In this document: in pieces, positions 17,525 through 26,330 of the stretch
Position numbering within the stretch: position 1 is the stretch's first letter
Layout of the letters: each line of letters starts with the position of its first letter
Origin: JBBSDP01 sp038240605
GTDB lineage: Bacteria > Planctomycetota > Phycisphaerae > Tepidisphaerales > Tepidisphaeraceae
NCBI GenBank assembly: GCA_038240605.1
Contig: JBBSDP010000026.1
Coordinates: 1-64,000 of the forward strand
Direction: 5' to 3'
DNA length: 64,000 bases
The notes under the pieces: model-generated
Database searches by the model: none
Told to the model about the DNA's origin: nothing
The model's input: the letters and a program-made list of their open reading frames with translations, nothing else
Translations under genes and position numbers: made by a program

Positions 17525-18664
17525 TCAGGCCGTCTGTTTTTCGCGCGAGCGGGATCCGCTGCGGTTGGCGTTGTTGACCGTGAGGTTGACCAACGGTAGC
17601 GACGGCAATTCGGTTTCTTCGTTCAGGGCCTTGAGAGCGGCGGCGTCTCGATAGGTGCCCCCGAACAGCGTGGCGCGGGCGGCGCGGAAGATGCCGGTCA
17701 GGGAGAACGTGTCATTGACGGCGCTGGCCTCGTAGCCGCTGTGGACCATGCAGTTGGCACACTTGGGGTTGCCGCTCTCGGTGCCATATCGTTCCCACGG
17801 CGTGGTCGCGATCAGCTCGGCGAACGTGTCGGCGTAACCGTCCTGCAACAGGTAGCAAGGCTTCTGCCAGCCGAAGACGTTGTACGTCGGCATGCCCCAC
17901 GGCGTGCAGGCATATTTTCGCTGGCCCATCAGGAATTCCAGGAACAGCGGGCTCTGGTTGAAGCGCCATTCCGACTTGCGATTGCTGAGGATCTTGCGGA
18001 ACAGACGCCGGGTCTTGGCTCGGCCCAGAAAGTGCTGTTGATCGGGCGCCTTGTCGTAGCTGTAGCCGGGCGAGAGCATCATCCCTTCCACGCCCAGCTC
18101 CATCATCTCATCGAAGAACGCGCGGACGCTCTTGGGATCGGCCCCATCGAAGAGGGTCGTGTTGGTGGTCACGCGGAAGCCGCGCTTCACCGCCTCGCGG
18201 ACGCCTTCAACCGCGATGTCGTATCCGCCCTCGCGGCAGACGGAAAAATCGTGGTGCTCGCGCTGCCCGTCCACGTGCACGCTGAACGTGAGGTACTTGC
18301 TCGGCTTGAAGAGGTGAATCTTCTCTTTCAGCAGCAACGCATTGGTGCACAGGTAGATGTACTTCTTGCGCTCGACCAGCCCCGCCACAATCTGATCGAT
18401 CTGCGGGTGCAGGAGCGGCTCACCGCCGGGAATGCTCACCATCGGCGCCCCGCACTCGTCGACGGCCTTGAAGCACTGCTCGGGCGTGAGGTTCTTTTTC
18501 AGGACATGCGCGGGGTACTGGATCTTCCCGCATCCGGCACAGGCCAGGTTGCAACGGAAGAGAGGCTCGAGCATCAACACCAGCGGGTATTGCTTGCGGC
18601 CCGCCAGTTTCTGGCGAACCACGTAGCTCGCGACGGTCCACATTTGAGAGACGGGTACACCCAT
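17525..18664 (-). CDS. hpnH: Adenosyl-hopene transferase, radical SAM HpnH
   Basis: HpnH joins the 5'-deoxyadenosyl radical to diploptene (hopene), forming adenosylhopane, the precursor of all C35 hopanoids. The 379-residue protein has the radical-SAM cluster motif CNLACAGC (Cys38, Cys42, Cys45), the GGEPLLHP motif and a C-terminal SPASM-like cysteine group near CTPWGMP and NPKCANCMVHSGYEAS. Length and motifs match HpnH. It starts with ATG 18664 (MGVPVSQMWTV) and leads an apparent operon with the 145-aa and arginase-fold genes. It is divergent from hpnG. Confidence 0.95.
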   Translation of the reverse strand: MGVPVSQMWTVASYVVRQKLAGRKQYPLVLMLEPLFRCNLACAGCGKIQYPAHVLKKNLTPEQCFKAVDECGAPMVSIPGGEPLLHPQIDQIVAGLVERKKYIYLCTNALLLKEKIHLFKPSKYLTFSVHVDGQREHHDFSVCREGGYDIAVEGVREAVKRGFRVTTNTTLFDGADPKSVRAFFDEMMELGVEGMMLSPGYSYDKAPDQQHFLGRAKTRRLFRKILSNRKSEWRFNQSPLFLEFLMGQRKYACTPWGMPTYNVFGWQKPCYLLQDGYADTFAELIATTPWERYGTESGNPKCANCMVHSGYEASAVNDTFSLTGIFRAARATLFGGTYRDAAALKALNEETELPSLPLVNLTVNNANRSGSRSREKQTA

Positions 18665-18822
18665 TGATCCCTATGTCCTTCCCGGCTGCTTTCTGAATCA
18701 ATTATCGGTCGTGCAGGCTATAGAAGCTTTGAACATACTCGAAACCCGCGCTGTTACGTTAGCGGGGACCGCCAACATACAATGACCCCTACGCCAGAGC
18801 CTGCCGTGTGGTTCTGACACCG

Positions 18823-19503
18823 ATGAACGAGCGCAAGATCATTATCCTCACGGCTTTGGCGATCGAACACCGCTCCCTGTCCGCCTCGCTCCGTCTCCCT
18901 GGCAAGCTGGACCCTTCCCGACCCAGCAGCCAAAGCGTCGAGTTGTTAGCCATCGGATTGGGGGCTTGCCGACATCACATATGGCGAGATGCGCTCCTGC
19001 GCGCGCAGTCTGCTCCGGGCGCTGTCCTGATCATGGCGGGCCTGGCGGGGGGGCTGGATCCGAGCCTCTGCGTGGGCGATGTCGTCCTGGACGATGAACC
19101 CGGGCTCTGCCCCGAACTGCCGGTGCGATACGGTCCGATCCACACGGCGGACGCACTCATCTCTACGCCCCAGCAGAAGGCCGAGCTCTTCGAGCGCACC
19201 GCGGCCCTCGCGGTTGATATGGAAACCTCGGTCGTCCGCGCCGCGGCACGCGAAGCTGGCGTGCCGTTGATCGCCATCCGCACGATCAGCGATACGGCGG
19301 GTACCGCCGTCAACCCAGATCTGATCTCACTGCTTGATGAAATGGGCCGCCCGCGACCGGCTAAGCTGGCCATGGCGATCGCCCGCCGACCCGCGCTCAT
19401 GGGGGAACTCGTTCGTCTCGGCCGCGACAGCCGTCTTGCACTCAAGCGGCTGGGAGAGGCCGTCCGGCTGGTCATCCAACGGCTCGGCATCATGATTTGC
19501 TGA
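18823..19503 (+). CDS. hpnG: Hopanoid-associated nucleoside phosphorylase HpnG
   Basis: HpnG removes adenine from adenosylhopane to give ribosylhopane. The 226-residue product has the purine nucleoside phosphorylase / MTA hydrolase fold. It shows AGLAGGLDP (about 72-80) for phosphate or ribose binding, DMET (132-135) for the ribose, and the RTISD motif (153-157) with the catalytic Asp. The C-terminus carries a long basic/helical tail. ATG 18823 (MNERKIIILTALAIE) is preferred to GTG 18808. Divergent orientation from hpnH, with about 160 nt between, suggests shared control. Confidence 0.88.
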   Translation: MNERKIIILTALAIEHRSLSASLRLPGKLDPSRPSSQSVELLAIGLGACRHHIWRDALLRAQSAPGAVLIMAGLAGGLDPSLCVGDVVLDDEPGLCPELPVRYGPIHTADALISTPQQKAELFERTAALAVDMETSVVRAAAREAGVPLIAIRTISDTAGTAVNPDLISLLDEMGRPRPAKLAMAIARRPALMGELVRLGRDSRLALKRLGEAVRLVIQRLGIMIC

Positions 19504-19517
19504 TACACGATCGAAGA

Positions 19518-20315
19518 TCAATGCGGGATTGAGACGTCGCGGTGCGGCCTCAGTCGGCGCAGCCGCTCATCATGACGGGCGATCTGCTTTGACTTGCGCA
19601 CCACGAGCCGTCGCCAGCCGACGTGGCTCGGCAGGTGCCGCTGCTGGGCATAGCGCTCGATCCATCGCTCGCGCTCGGCATCGGTCACCGGGAACTTGAG
19701 CGTGCTGTACCAGAACTGGGCGAGGTCTTTCACGATCCAACGCCCGCGCTGGAACAGGCGCGGAAGCCGGCGGACGCGCGCCGCGTCGATCAGCCGGATA
19801 TCAAAGCGGTCGCCGACCGGGCGCGCCATGAAGTGACAGAGGTACAGGTCGCGGTGGTGCAGGCCGGCCAGGTGCAGGCGGGCCGCCAGGTCCGCCGTGG
19901 GCTGAAGCAGGGGCGCGAACGGCGTGCCGCTCTCGACCAGCTTGTCGGCGGGGCGGTAGCCGGCCAGGTCATCGAAGATGACGAAGCTCCGGCCGTCCTC
20001 CGCCCAGCCCCAGCCGATCAGCTCCGCCGTCGGAATCCCCGCGGCAAGCAGCGCCTCGTGCCCCTCGGCCTCGGTCTGCGCGGGCACGACGGCGCGGCGC
20101 GATGCGGCGTAGCGTTTGACGTGCCACCGCCCGCTCGTCCCATCCGGACGCGTGAATTCAATCGTGCAGTTCTCCCGGTCAGGCAGTCGCCGCCAGCAGC
20201 GAACATCCGGGTGCGTGAAGACCCCCTCCGCATCCATCCCCAGCTCGCGAAACAGCGGCTGGTTCACGGGATCGGTGCGAAGGATAGCCGACGGCGTCGG
20301 GGACATACGGCTCAC
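19518..20315 (-). CDS. Lipopolysaccharide kinase (WaaP/Kdo kinase)-like protein
   Basis: A 265-residue protein-kinase-fold enzyme of the LPS kinase family, which phosphorylates sugars of the LPS inner core at the cytoplasmic membrane face. Seen are the lysine strand RWHVKRYAA, the catalytic loop LHHRDLYLCHFM (HRD, then H in place of the usual N) and the metal motif IDAARVRRLP in place of DFG. The basic tail (RRLVVRKSKQIARHDERLRRLRPHRD) fits membrane association. The GTG at 20315 overlaps the purU stop by 4 nt; ATG 20306 is an alternative. Some LPS kinase-like proteins lie in hopanoid or glycolipid loci. Confidence 0.8.
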   Translation of the reverse strand: MSRMSPTPSAILRTDPVNQPLFRELGMDAEGVFTHPDVRCWRRLPDRENCTIEFTRPDGTSGRWHVKRYAASRRAVVPAQTEAEGHEALLAAGIPTAELIGWGWAEDGRSFVIFDDLAGYRPADKLVESGTPFAPLLQPTADLAARLHLAGLHHRDLYLCHFMARPVGDRFDIRLIDAARVRRLPRLFQRGRWIVKDLAQFWYSTLKFPVTDAERERWIERYAQQRHLPSHVGWRRLVVRKSKQIARHDERLRRLRPHRDVSIPH

Positions 20316-21211
20316 CGGGTGGGACTCGCCTTCTCATTGAGGAACCGGCGGATGCCCGGCTTGAAGATCACCTTCCCGTCGACGACGACCAGCTCCTCAT
20401 CGAGAAACAGCCCGACCGCCTTGCTGAGCACCCGCGCCTCCAGCTCAAGACCTTTCTGCTTCACGTCATCCAGCGAGTCATCGCCGACGTTGATATGAAA
20501 CACGTCCTGGAGGATCACCGGTCCCTCGTCGAGCTGCTCCGTCACGAAATGGGCCGTGCACCCGTGCACGCGCACGCCGCTCTCGTACGCCTGCTTGTAC
20601 GGCGCCGCGCCCGGGAAGTAGGGAAGAAGCGAGGGGTGGATGTTAATGATCCGATGCGGGAAGGCCGTGACGATTCGCTTTGGCAGGATGCGCATGTATC
20701 GCGCCAGCACCACCAGGTCGACCGTCTGTTCCCGCAGCGATGCCAGCAGCCAGTCGAAATGCCGCTCGACATCATCGGACGGCATGGCTGCGAACGGGAC
20801 TCCCGCCTGCTTGCCGAGCGGCTCGAGGTCGGGGTGATTCGACCAGATCCCCGCCAGCTTGCCATGCAGATTTCCGTCGCGAAAATCGGATAGAAGCCGC
20901 TGGAGGCAGTGCGGCTCGCGCCCGGCGAGGACGGCCACGCGCTTTTCGCGCCGTTCGCTGTGGAGGTGAACGCGCACCTCCATGTCGATCGTCCGCCCCA
21001 GTTCCAGCAGCCCGGTGATCAGCTCCGACAGGTCGCAGGTTAGGTCCTTGAGGTCGACCAGCATGTCCATCAGGAAGAACCCGCGGACCACGTGCTGGGC
21101 GATATCTTCGATGTTGACGCCGCGCTGCGCCAGGTACGTGGCAAATTGCGCCACCACGCCCTTCTGGTCCTTCCCCAGCACGCTCACGACCGCCAACACC
21201 GGCTGCGCCAC
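20312..21211 (-). CDS. purU: Formyltetrahydrofolate deformylase
   Basis: Hydrolyses 10-formyl-THF to THF and formate, balancing one-carbon pools and supplying formate for PurT. The 299-residue protein has an N-terminal ACT domain (about 5-85; VSVLGKDQKGVVAQFATYLAQRGVNIEDI) and a formyltransferase domain. In the latter the catalytic triad is Asn190, His192 (INIHPSLLP) and Asp228 (HFVTEQLDEGP). Starts with ATG 21211. It is translationally coupled to the downstream LPS-kinase-like gene, with no evident functional link. Confidence 0.95.
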   Translation of the reverse strand: MAQPVLAVVSVLGKDQKGVVAQFATYLAQRGVNIEDIAQHVVRGFFLMDMLVDLKDLTCDLSELITGLLELGRTIDMEVRVHLHSERREKRVAVLAGREPHCLQRLLSDFRDGNLHGKLAGIWSNHPDLEPLGKQAGVPFAAMPSDDVERHFDWLLASLREQTVDLVVLARYMRILPKRIVTAFPHRIINIHPSLLPYFPGAAPYKQAYESGVRVHGCTAHFVTEQLDEGPVILQDVFHINVGDDSLDDVKQKGLELEARVLSKAVGLFLDEELVVVDGKVIFKPGIRRFLNEKASPTR

Positions 21212-21388
21212 GCAAACTCCTTCTACGTCGAGCCCAAAAGTCTACAGCCAACGTTCCCCGGCGACCAATCGGCGAACCGTGAAGCCGGCTAATCTCGCTC
21301 GTGTACGGTAAAATGAATAGGTCTCTGTGATTCTGCGCTTCAGCGGGACGATCGAAGCAGAGGTGGGCCTACGAAAATCATCGACGCG

Positions 21389-22654
21389 TCATGATCGTAC
21401 CCGAAGCTCCAACGTTTCGGCATCGTCGATCACCCGCACGTCATCACTGCCCACGGGATAAAGACGATCGACCATCGCATCCAACGGCGATCGCGCAACT
21501 GCTTTCCCCGCCGGGAATGCGCCGCTGTCATTCAATCGCCGGGCAACGAAGGCCAGCGCAATCTTTGGCTGAAGTCGGAACGCGAATTGCCACGCCTCAT
21601 CAGATGTTTGACGCTTCAGTCGGAGGTCACTCGTTTGGATTTGCTGTATCGACGCCAGCACCGGCTTGGTGAGTCCGGCCGAGGGGTGTGAAACGTCTGA
21701 CGCGCGGAGGGTGGAATACCAGCTCCAGCGGTCTTCCTGAATGATTCCGTCACCGCGAATGAAGACCGCGCCCGACATCCGCAATACGGGCGATTGCCGG
21801 CTCGTCCACATCACGAACGCGGCCGATGTCGCCACTGTGAGCGAGATCACCAGCGGCACGCGCCAGCGCGACCGCCACAGCGAGGCCGCCAGGAAGAGGA
21901 TCGCGAAGATAACGCACGCCAGCACGCACTGACGACGGAACTGCGCCGGCCATCCGCGAACCCAGCCGTACGTGGGGAGATAAGCCTCCGGCTCGATCAA
22001 ACCGGTGGGGCCGCGCGGAGTGTAGCGAACGACCCACAGATTTCCCTCGCGTTTCCAGGGCCACGTTCCAGACGGTCGTCGCTCCGATCGAACGGCGACG
22101 GCGGTTCCCGCCGCCAGCAGGGCGCGCAACTGCGACTCATCGATCCGCGCCGCGGCGGCGGCATCGAAGACGACGCCGTCGAGCGCTTCCCAGGCTTCGG
22201 TCGGCGTCAGCAGCGCGGCGGCCACGTCCAGCCGGACGGCAATGACGTTCTGCTCCGGGTAGAGCGTCTTCGCCTCTGCCTCGCTCCCGCCCGCGAGGGC
22301 GACGAGGCGATCCCCGTCCGCAAGCGGATGCAATGGCAGGTCCAGCGGATGGTTCCCGCTCGAATCAGACCACGCTGTCTCGGCCATTGAGTCGCGCACC
22401 GCGAGCCACGGGACCACGGCGTCGGCCCGTCCGCCTTCGGCAATCACCTCGGTGGGAATTGCGCCGCGCGCGCGAAGCGTCAGCGTTGAGCCAGCGACCC
22501 CGTTAGCGACAACGTGAACCGGCATGAATCGGCCGGCGCGGAAATGCCCGTCCAGCGGAAACGTGAGCCGCACGTCCCCCGCGTGCGCCGCGGCGGCCAG
22601 CAGGCAGCCGATCGCCATCGCCAGCCCATGACAACGCGTCGCCATGGCGGTCAT
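21389..22654 (-). CDS. Exported/membrane protein of unknown function next to glycogen debranching enzyme
   Basis: A 421-residue protein that I do not recognise. It has a signal peptide (MATRCHGLAMAIGCLLAAAAHAG), a beta-rich ectodomain of about 220 residues, and a double membrane segment at about 260-310 (CVLACVIFAILFLAASLWRSRWRVPLVISLTVATSAAFVMW). A further domain of about 120 residues follows. ATG 22654 lies 11 nt after the debranching enzyme stop, so the genes are an operon. This ectodomain-plus-TM layout recalls planctomycete proteins of unknown role. A glycogen link is suggested only by position. Confidence 0.6.
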   Translation of the reverse strand: MTAMATRCHGLAMAIGCLLAAAAHAGDVRLTFPLDGHFRAGRFMPVHVVANGVAGSTLTLRARGAIPTEVIAEGGRADAVVPWLAVRDSMAETAWSDSSGNHPLDLPLHPLADGDRLVALAGGSEAEAKTLYPEQNVIAVRLDVAAALLTPTEAWEALDGVVFDAAAAARIDESQLRALLAAGTAVAVRSERRPSGTWPWKREGNLWVVRYTPRGPTGLIEPEAYLPTYGWVRGWPAQFRRQCVLACVIFAILFLAASLWRSRWRVPLVISLTVATSAAFVMWTSRQSPVLRMSGAVFIRGDGIIQEDRWSWYSTLRASDVSHPSAGLTKPVLASIQQIQTSDLRLKRQTSDEAWQFAFRLQPKIALAFVARRLNDSGAFPAGKAVARSPLDAMVDRLYPVGSDDVRVIDDAETLELRVRS

Positions 22655-22665
22655 CGTCGAATGCC

Positions 22666-24654
22666 TCACATCCCCAGCTCGACCGCGAGGCGCAACACTT
22701 CCGCCACGCTCCAGGCTTGCGCGAAGCAGCCCACAGGGCGGTGCGGCTCGTCCCCCTCGAAGATCTCGTGGATCTGGCCGATGCAACCCGTCTCCATCTG
22801 CTTGAGCAACGGCGTCAGCCACGCCTTCGCCTGCTCAACCGATTCGGGCGATCGCCCATTGACGCGCAAGTACGCCTCGAGAAACGCCCCGATCAGCCAC
22901 GCCCAGACGGTGCCATTATGATAAGCCCCGTCGCGCTCGAACTGCGTTCCGACATACCGCCCCTTGTAGCGCGGATCGCTCCGCGACAGCGTTCGCAGGC
23001 CGGCCGGCGTGAGCAGTTCCCGTCTTACCACCTCCACCACCGCCGCCTGCTGCTCGAGCGAAAGCGGGCTGTTGGGCAGGCTCACGGCGAAGATCTGGTT
23101 CGGGCGGATCGAGGCGTCGCGCTTTGAGCCGTCCACGACGTCATACAGCCCGCGGAACGGGCTGACGTAAAACGTCCTCACGAAGCTCTCCGCGACCTTC
23201 GCCGCGAATTTGGTTTCGCCCATCAGCACCAGGGCGTGGTACCAAAGCGCATTGATCTCGACGGCCTTTCCCTGCCGCGGCGTGAAGGTGACGCCGCCGC
23301 ATTTGGCATCCATCCATGTGAGCTGTGTCGTTTCATCCCCTTGCGTGATCAGCCCATCGGACTCGTCCATGCGGATGTGAAAGCGCGTCCCCGTGCGATA
23401 GCCGTCCAGAATCGAGCGGCAGGCAGGCGCGAGCTTGCGCTGGTACGTCTCGGCGTCGCCGCTCAGTCGAAGGTACTCGTGACATGCGTGGATGAACCAG
23501 AGGCTGGCGTCAACCGTGTTGTAGTGCGGCTCATTGCTGTAATCATCAAAGACGTTGGGGATCATCCCCTCGCTCACGTAATCGGCAAACACCGCCAGCG
23601 TCTGCCGCGCCTGCCGGAATCGCCCCGGCACCAGGAGCAGGCCGGGCAGCGAGATCATCGTGTCGCGCCCCCAGTCGGCGAACCACGGGTAGCCCGCCAC
23701 GACGCTCGTCCCTTCCGTCCCGTCGCGCAGCTTGCGATAGACGAGGAAGTCGGCGGAGGCCCGCGCCAATCGACGCAGGGGAACCGAGTCGGTTTCGCGG
23801 ATGATCGACGTGCGACCCTTTGCCTTCTGGAGGTTTTCCGGCAGCGCGCACGCTTCGGCGAACGACGACTGCCACCGCGCTATCTCCTCGTCCCACTTTG
23901 GCGGCGAGGGGATCGCCTCCATCGAAGCCCAGAGCGTCACCGTCAGCCGGCCGGTCCCTACGACGACGAACCGGCCCGGGGTGAACAGGTCCTCGTTGTC
24001 GTCCTGACCGCGCTCCGCCTCGATCGCGTAATAGTGTCCGTACCACCAGTCGGGCGCGGCGGCGAACCGGCCCGTCTCGGCGAGCAGGTGCAGCGAGTTG
24101 GCGCCCTCGCTGATGACCGCGCCGCGCTCGGCAGGGTGGACGTGCATGCCGGCGTCGGCGCCGCGGCGCTCCGCGTGGAAGTCGCGCAGACTCACCATCG
24201 GCAGCAATGACAGCCGTAGCTTTCGGTCGGGGCGATCCGCCTCGATCGTATATCGCACGCCGCACACGTTTTGCCGCCAGATCAGCTGGAGTTCCTTTAC
24301 CACCCGCATCTGGTCGATCTCGTAGTCCCAGCGTGCGACGGCGTCGTCGAGCTGAAAGCGGCGCAGATAGCGCTCGCCGTGCGGGTGAATCGACTTGTCG
24401 CGGAACTGGTTGACGGAAAACTCCAGCGGATGGCCCGCCTGCCCGTCCAGCTCGAGGATTTCCTGAAGTCGATTCAGGGCCATGATCCGGCCCACGGGTG
24501 GGAGCGTCGCCGCGCAAAGCAGTCCGTGATAGCGCCGCGTGTTGCACCCGACCACGCTGGAGGCGGCGAATCCGCCCAGCCCGTTGGTCAGCAGCCATTC
24601 CTGTCGCAAGTGCGGCTCCAGTTCGCCGTAAGTCTCAATGGAAAACAGAGGCAT
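22666..24654 (-). CDS. Glycogen debranching enzyme (amylo-alpha-1,6-glucosidase type)
   Basis: A 662-residue archaeal/planctomycete-type debranching enzyme acting on glycogen in the cytoplasm. The N-terminal domain (LLTNGLGGFAASSVVGCNTRRYHGLL, about 21-46) is the family hallmark and is followed by a beta-sandwich. The C-terminal (alpha/alpha)6 glucosidase domain includes WFADWGRDTMISLPGL (about 315-330), DASLWFIHACHEY and ALWYHALVLMGE. The length agrees with the family. ATG 24654 gives MPLFSIETYGEL. It is followed closely by the exported protein gene. Confidence 0.92.
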   Translation of the reverse strand: MPLFSIETYGELEPHLRQEWLLTNGLGGFAASSVVGCNTRRYHGLLCAATLPPVGRIMALNRLQEILELDGQAGHPLEFSVNQFRDKSIHPHGERYLRRFQLDDAVARWDYEIDQMRVVKELQLIWRQNVCGVRYTIEADRPDRKLRLSLLPMVSLRDFHAERRGADAGMHVHPAERGAVISEGANSLHLLAETGRFAAAPDWWYGHYYAIEAERGQDDNEDLFTPGRFVVVGTGRLTVTLWASMEAIPSPPKWDEEIARWQSSFAEACALPENLQKAKGRTSIIRETDSVPLRRLARASADFLVYRKLRDGTEGTSVVAGYPWFADWGRDTMISLPGLLLVPGRFRQARQTLAVFADYVSEGMIPNVFDDYSNEPHYNTVDASLWFIHACHEYLRLSGDAETYQRKLAPACRSILDGYRTGTRFHIRMDESDGLITQGDETTQLTWMDAKCGGVTFTPRQGKAVEINALWYHALVLMGETKFAAKVAESFVRTFYVSPFRGLYDVVDGSKRDASIRPNQIFAVSLPNSPLSLEQQAAVVEVVRRELLTPAGLRTLSRSDPRYKGRYVGTQFERDGAYHNGTVWAWLIGAFLEAYLRVNGRSPESVEQAKAWLTPLLKQMETGCIGQIHEIFEGDEPHRPVGCFAQAWSVAEVLRLAVELGM

Positions 24655-24708
24655 GACCCGAGTGTACCGGCGCAGGCGCCGAGGGTCACGGAAGAGTTTG
24701 GAGTTTAC

Positions 24709-24762
24709 GGTTCGAGGTTCGATGTTCGATGTTCGACTGCTCGCTGCTCAGCACTCAGCACT
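24709..24762. repeat. Short heptanucleotide-type tandem repeats at a gene end
   Basis: Three to four imperfect copies of a TTCGATG/TTCGAGG unit (24709-24736) are followed by GCTCAGCACTCAGCACT (two copies of CAGCACT). They lie at the 3' end of the MFS gene, whose last residues are encoded inside the second block. The same style of 7-nt repeat appears at 33508 and 55891. Confidence 0.6.
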
Positions 24763-26139
24763 ACCCCTGGAGCCCTCAGCACTTTCCGCGAGCGGCCGAG
24801 CGCCTTTGAGGGAACCAAACCGTCTCACCTCGGGCGACAACAGCGCGACGAGCCCCACGACAATCAGCGTTCCGATCCCGCCGAGGACGACCGATCTCAC
24901 CGGCCCGAGCAGCCAGCCGGTCACGCCCGATTCCAGGCCGCCGATCTCGTTGCTGGCGCCGATGAAGACGTTGTTCACCGCCGACACCCGGCCGCGCATG
25001 TTCTCCGGCGGAAGCATCTGCACGAGCGTGTGGCGCACGACCACGCTGATGTTGTCGAACCCGCCCGTCGCCGCCAGGGCGAGGAACGATAGCGGGAAGG
25101 AGCGCGAGAGACCGAAGACGATCGTCGCCACGCCGAATCCGGCCACCGCCCAGAGCATCGCCGCACCGGCGTGCTTCATCGGCGGGCGGTGGGCGATCGC
25201 GACCGCCATGGCGAATGCGCCGATCGCCGGCGCCGCGCGGAGCCAGCCGAAGCCGACGGGGCCAACGTGCAGGTCGCTCGCGTACGCCGGGATCAGGTAG
25301 ACCGCGCCCCCCAGAAACACCGCGAACAGGTCGAGCGAGATCGTCGCCAGGACGATCCGCGTGCGCCACACGAAGCGCACGCCGGCCAGCAGCGTGGCCA
25401 GCGTCGCCGGCCCGCGCGCCATCGCCGCCACCGGACGCGGACGCAGGAACATCAGGAAGACGAAAAAGAGCAGCGCGCAGACGGCGTCGACGAGGTACGC
25501 CCCGGTGGTCGTGAAATTGACGATCAGTCCGCCCAGCGCCGGCCCCGCCACCGATGCCACCTGAAACGTGCTGCTGTTCCAGGTCGCGGCGTTGGAGACA
25601 ACGTCCGGCGGAACCACCTGCGGCAGGAGCGCCGAGCGCGCCGGCCACATGATCGCCTGCGCCGTCGCTCCCAGGCCAAGCAGGAGGTACATCAGCGACG
25701 CCGGCCCATTCCCGCGCGAGACCAGCGCCAACCCCAGCGACGCGAGCGCCGAGCCCAGCGTCCCCAGCATCACGATGCGACGCCGGTCAAACCGGTCCGC
25801 CAACTGTCCCGCCGGCAGCGCCAGCAGAATGACAGGAAGCGCCTGCACCCCACCCACCCATCCCAGCGCCAGCGCGCCGGCACGGGCATTGTGGGCGCGG
25901 TGAAAAAGCTGCCAGCCGATCGCCACGCTCTGCACCTGGAGGCCGATCACCGACGAGAGCCACTCCAGCGAAAAGAACCAGTAGCCAGGGAAACGCAGCG
26001 CCGCATATGGATCGTGCCCCGCCGATCCCGAGCCGCCTGGCGTCTCCTGTTCCAGCTCCGCCTCAGGTTGGCGTCGCCGAAGCCGGCCGCTGCGGGTCCG
26101 GCGGCTCCAGTCCGTCCTCCAGAGGTTGTGGTCTCCCAA
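24748..26139 (-). CDS. MFS exporter (EntS/DHA3-like)
   Basis: A 463-residue, 12-helix major facilitator protein. Typical features are GYWFFSLEWLSSVIGLQVQSVAIGWQL (TM1), the loop 2-3 motif GQLADRFDRRRIVML and a second-half MRGRVSAVNNVFIGASNEIGGLESG. This is the enterobactin-exporter-like (DHA3) family that exports small molecules or drugs. The start is a TTG at 26139; no ATG or GTG precedes TM1, so the start is tentative. The last about 25 residues are low-complexity and run into heptamer repeats, so the natural C-terminus may have been altered. Confidence 0.85.
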   Translation of the reverse strand: MGDHNLWRTDWSRRTRSGRLRRRQPEAELEQETPGGSGSAGHDPYAALRFPGYWFFSLEWLSSVIGLQVQSVAIGWQLFHRAHNARAGALALGWVGGVQALPVILLALPAGQLADRFDRRRIVMLGTLGSALASLGLALVSRGNGPASLMYLLLGLGATAQAIMWPARSALLPQVVPPDVVSNAATWNSSTFQVASVAGPALGGLIVNFTTTGAYLVDAVCALLFFVFLMFLRPRPVAAMARGPATLATLLAGVRFVWRTRIVLATISLDLFAVFLGGAVYLIPAYASDLHVGPVGFGWLRAAPAIGAFAMAVAIAHRPPMKHAGAAMLWAVAGFGVATIVFGLSRSFPLSFLALAATGGFDNISVVVRHTLVQMLPPENMRGRVSAVNNVFIGASNEIGGLESGVTGWLLGPVRSVVLGGIGTLIVVGLVALLSPEVRRFGSLKGARPLAESAEGSRGSAEC

Positions 26140-26330
26140 CGGTCATCGGGGCGGAAAGCGTACATCCGCCCACGTCATTTGAAAGCCCGCTCGCGCCCTT
26201 GACGGCTGCACTGCACTCGTGGCATGGGCGCCTCGCCCGCGTGTCACGGCAAGACGAATTATCGCTGACCTGACAACAGCGCACTACGCCGTTACGATCG
26301 CCATCCTTCACCTTCAAGGAACGGCGGACC

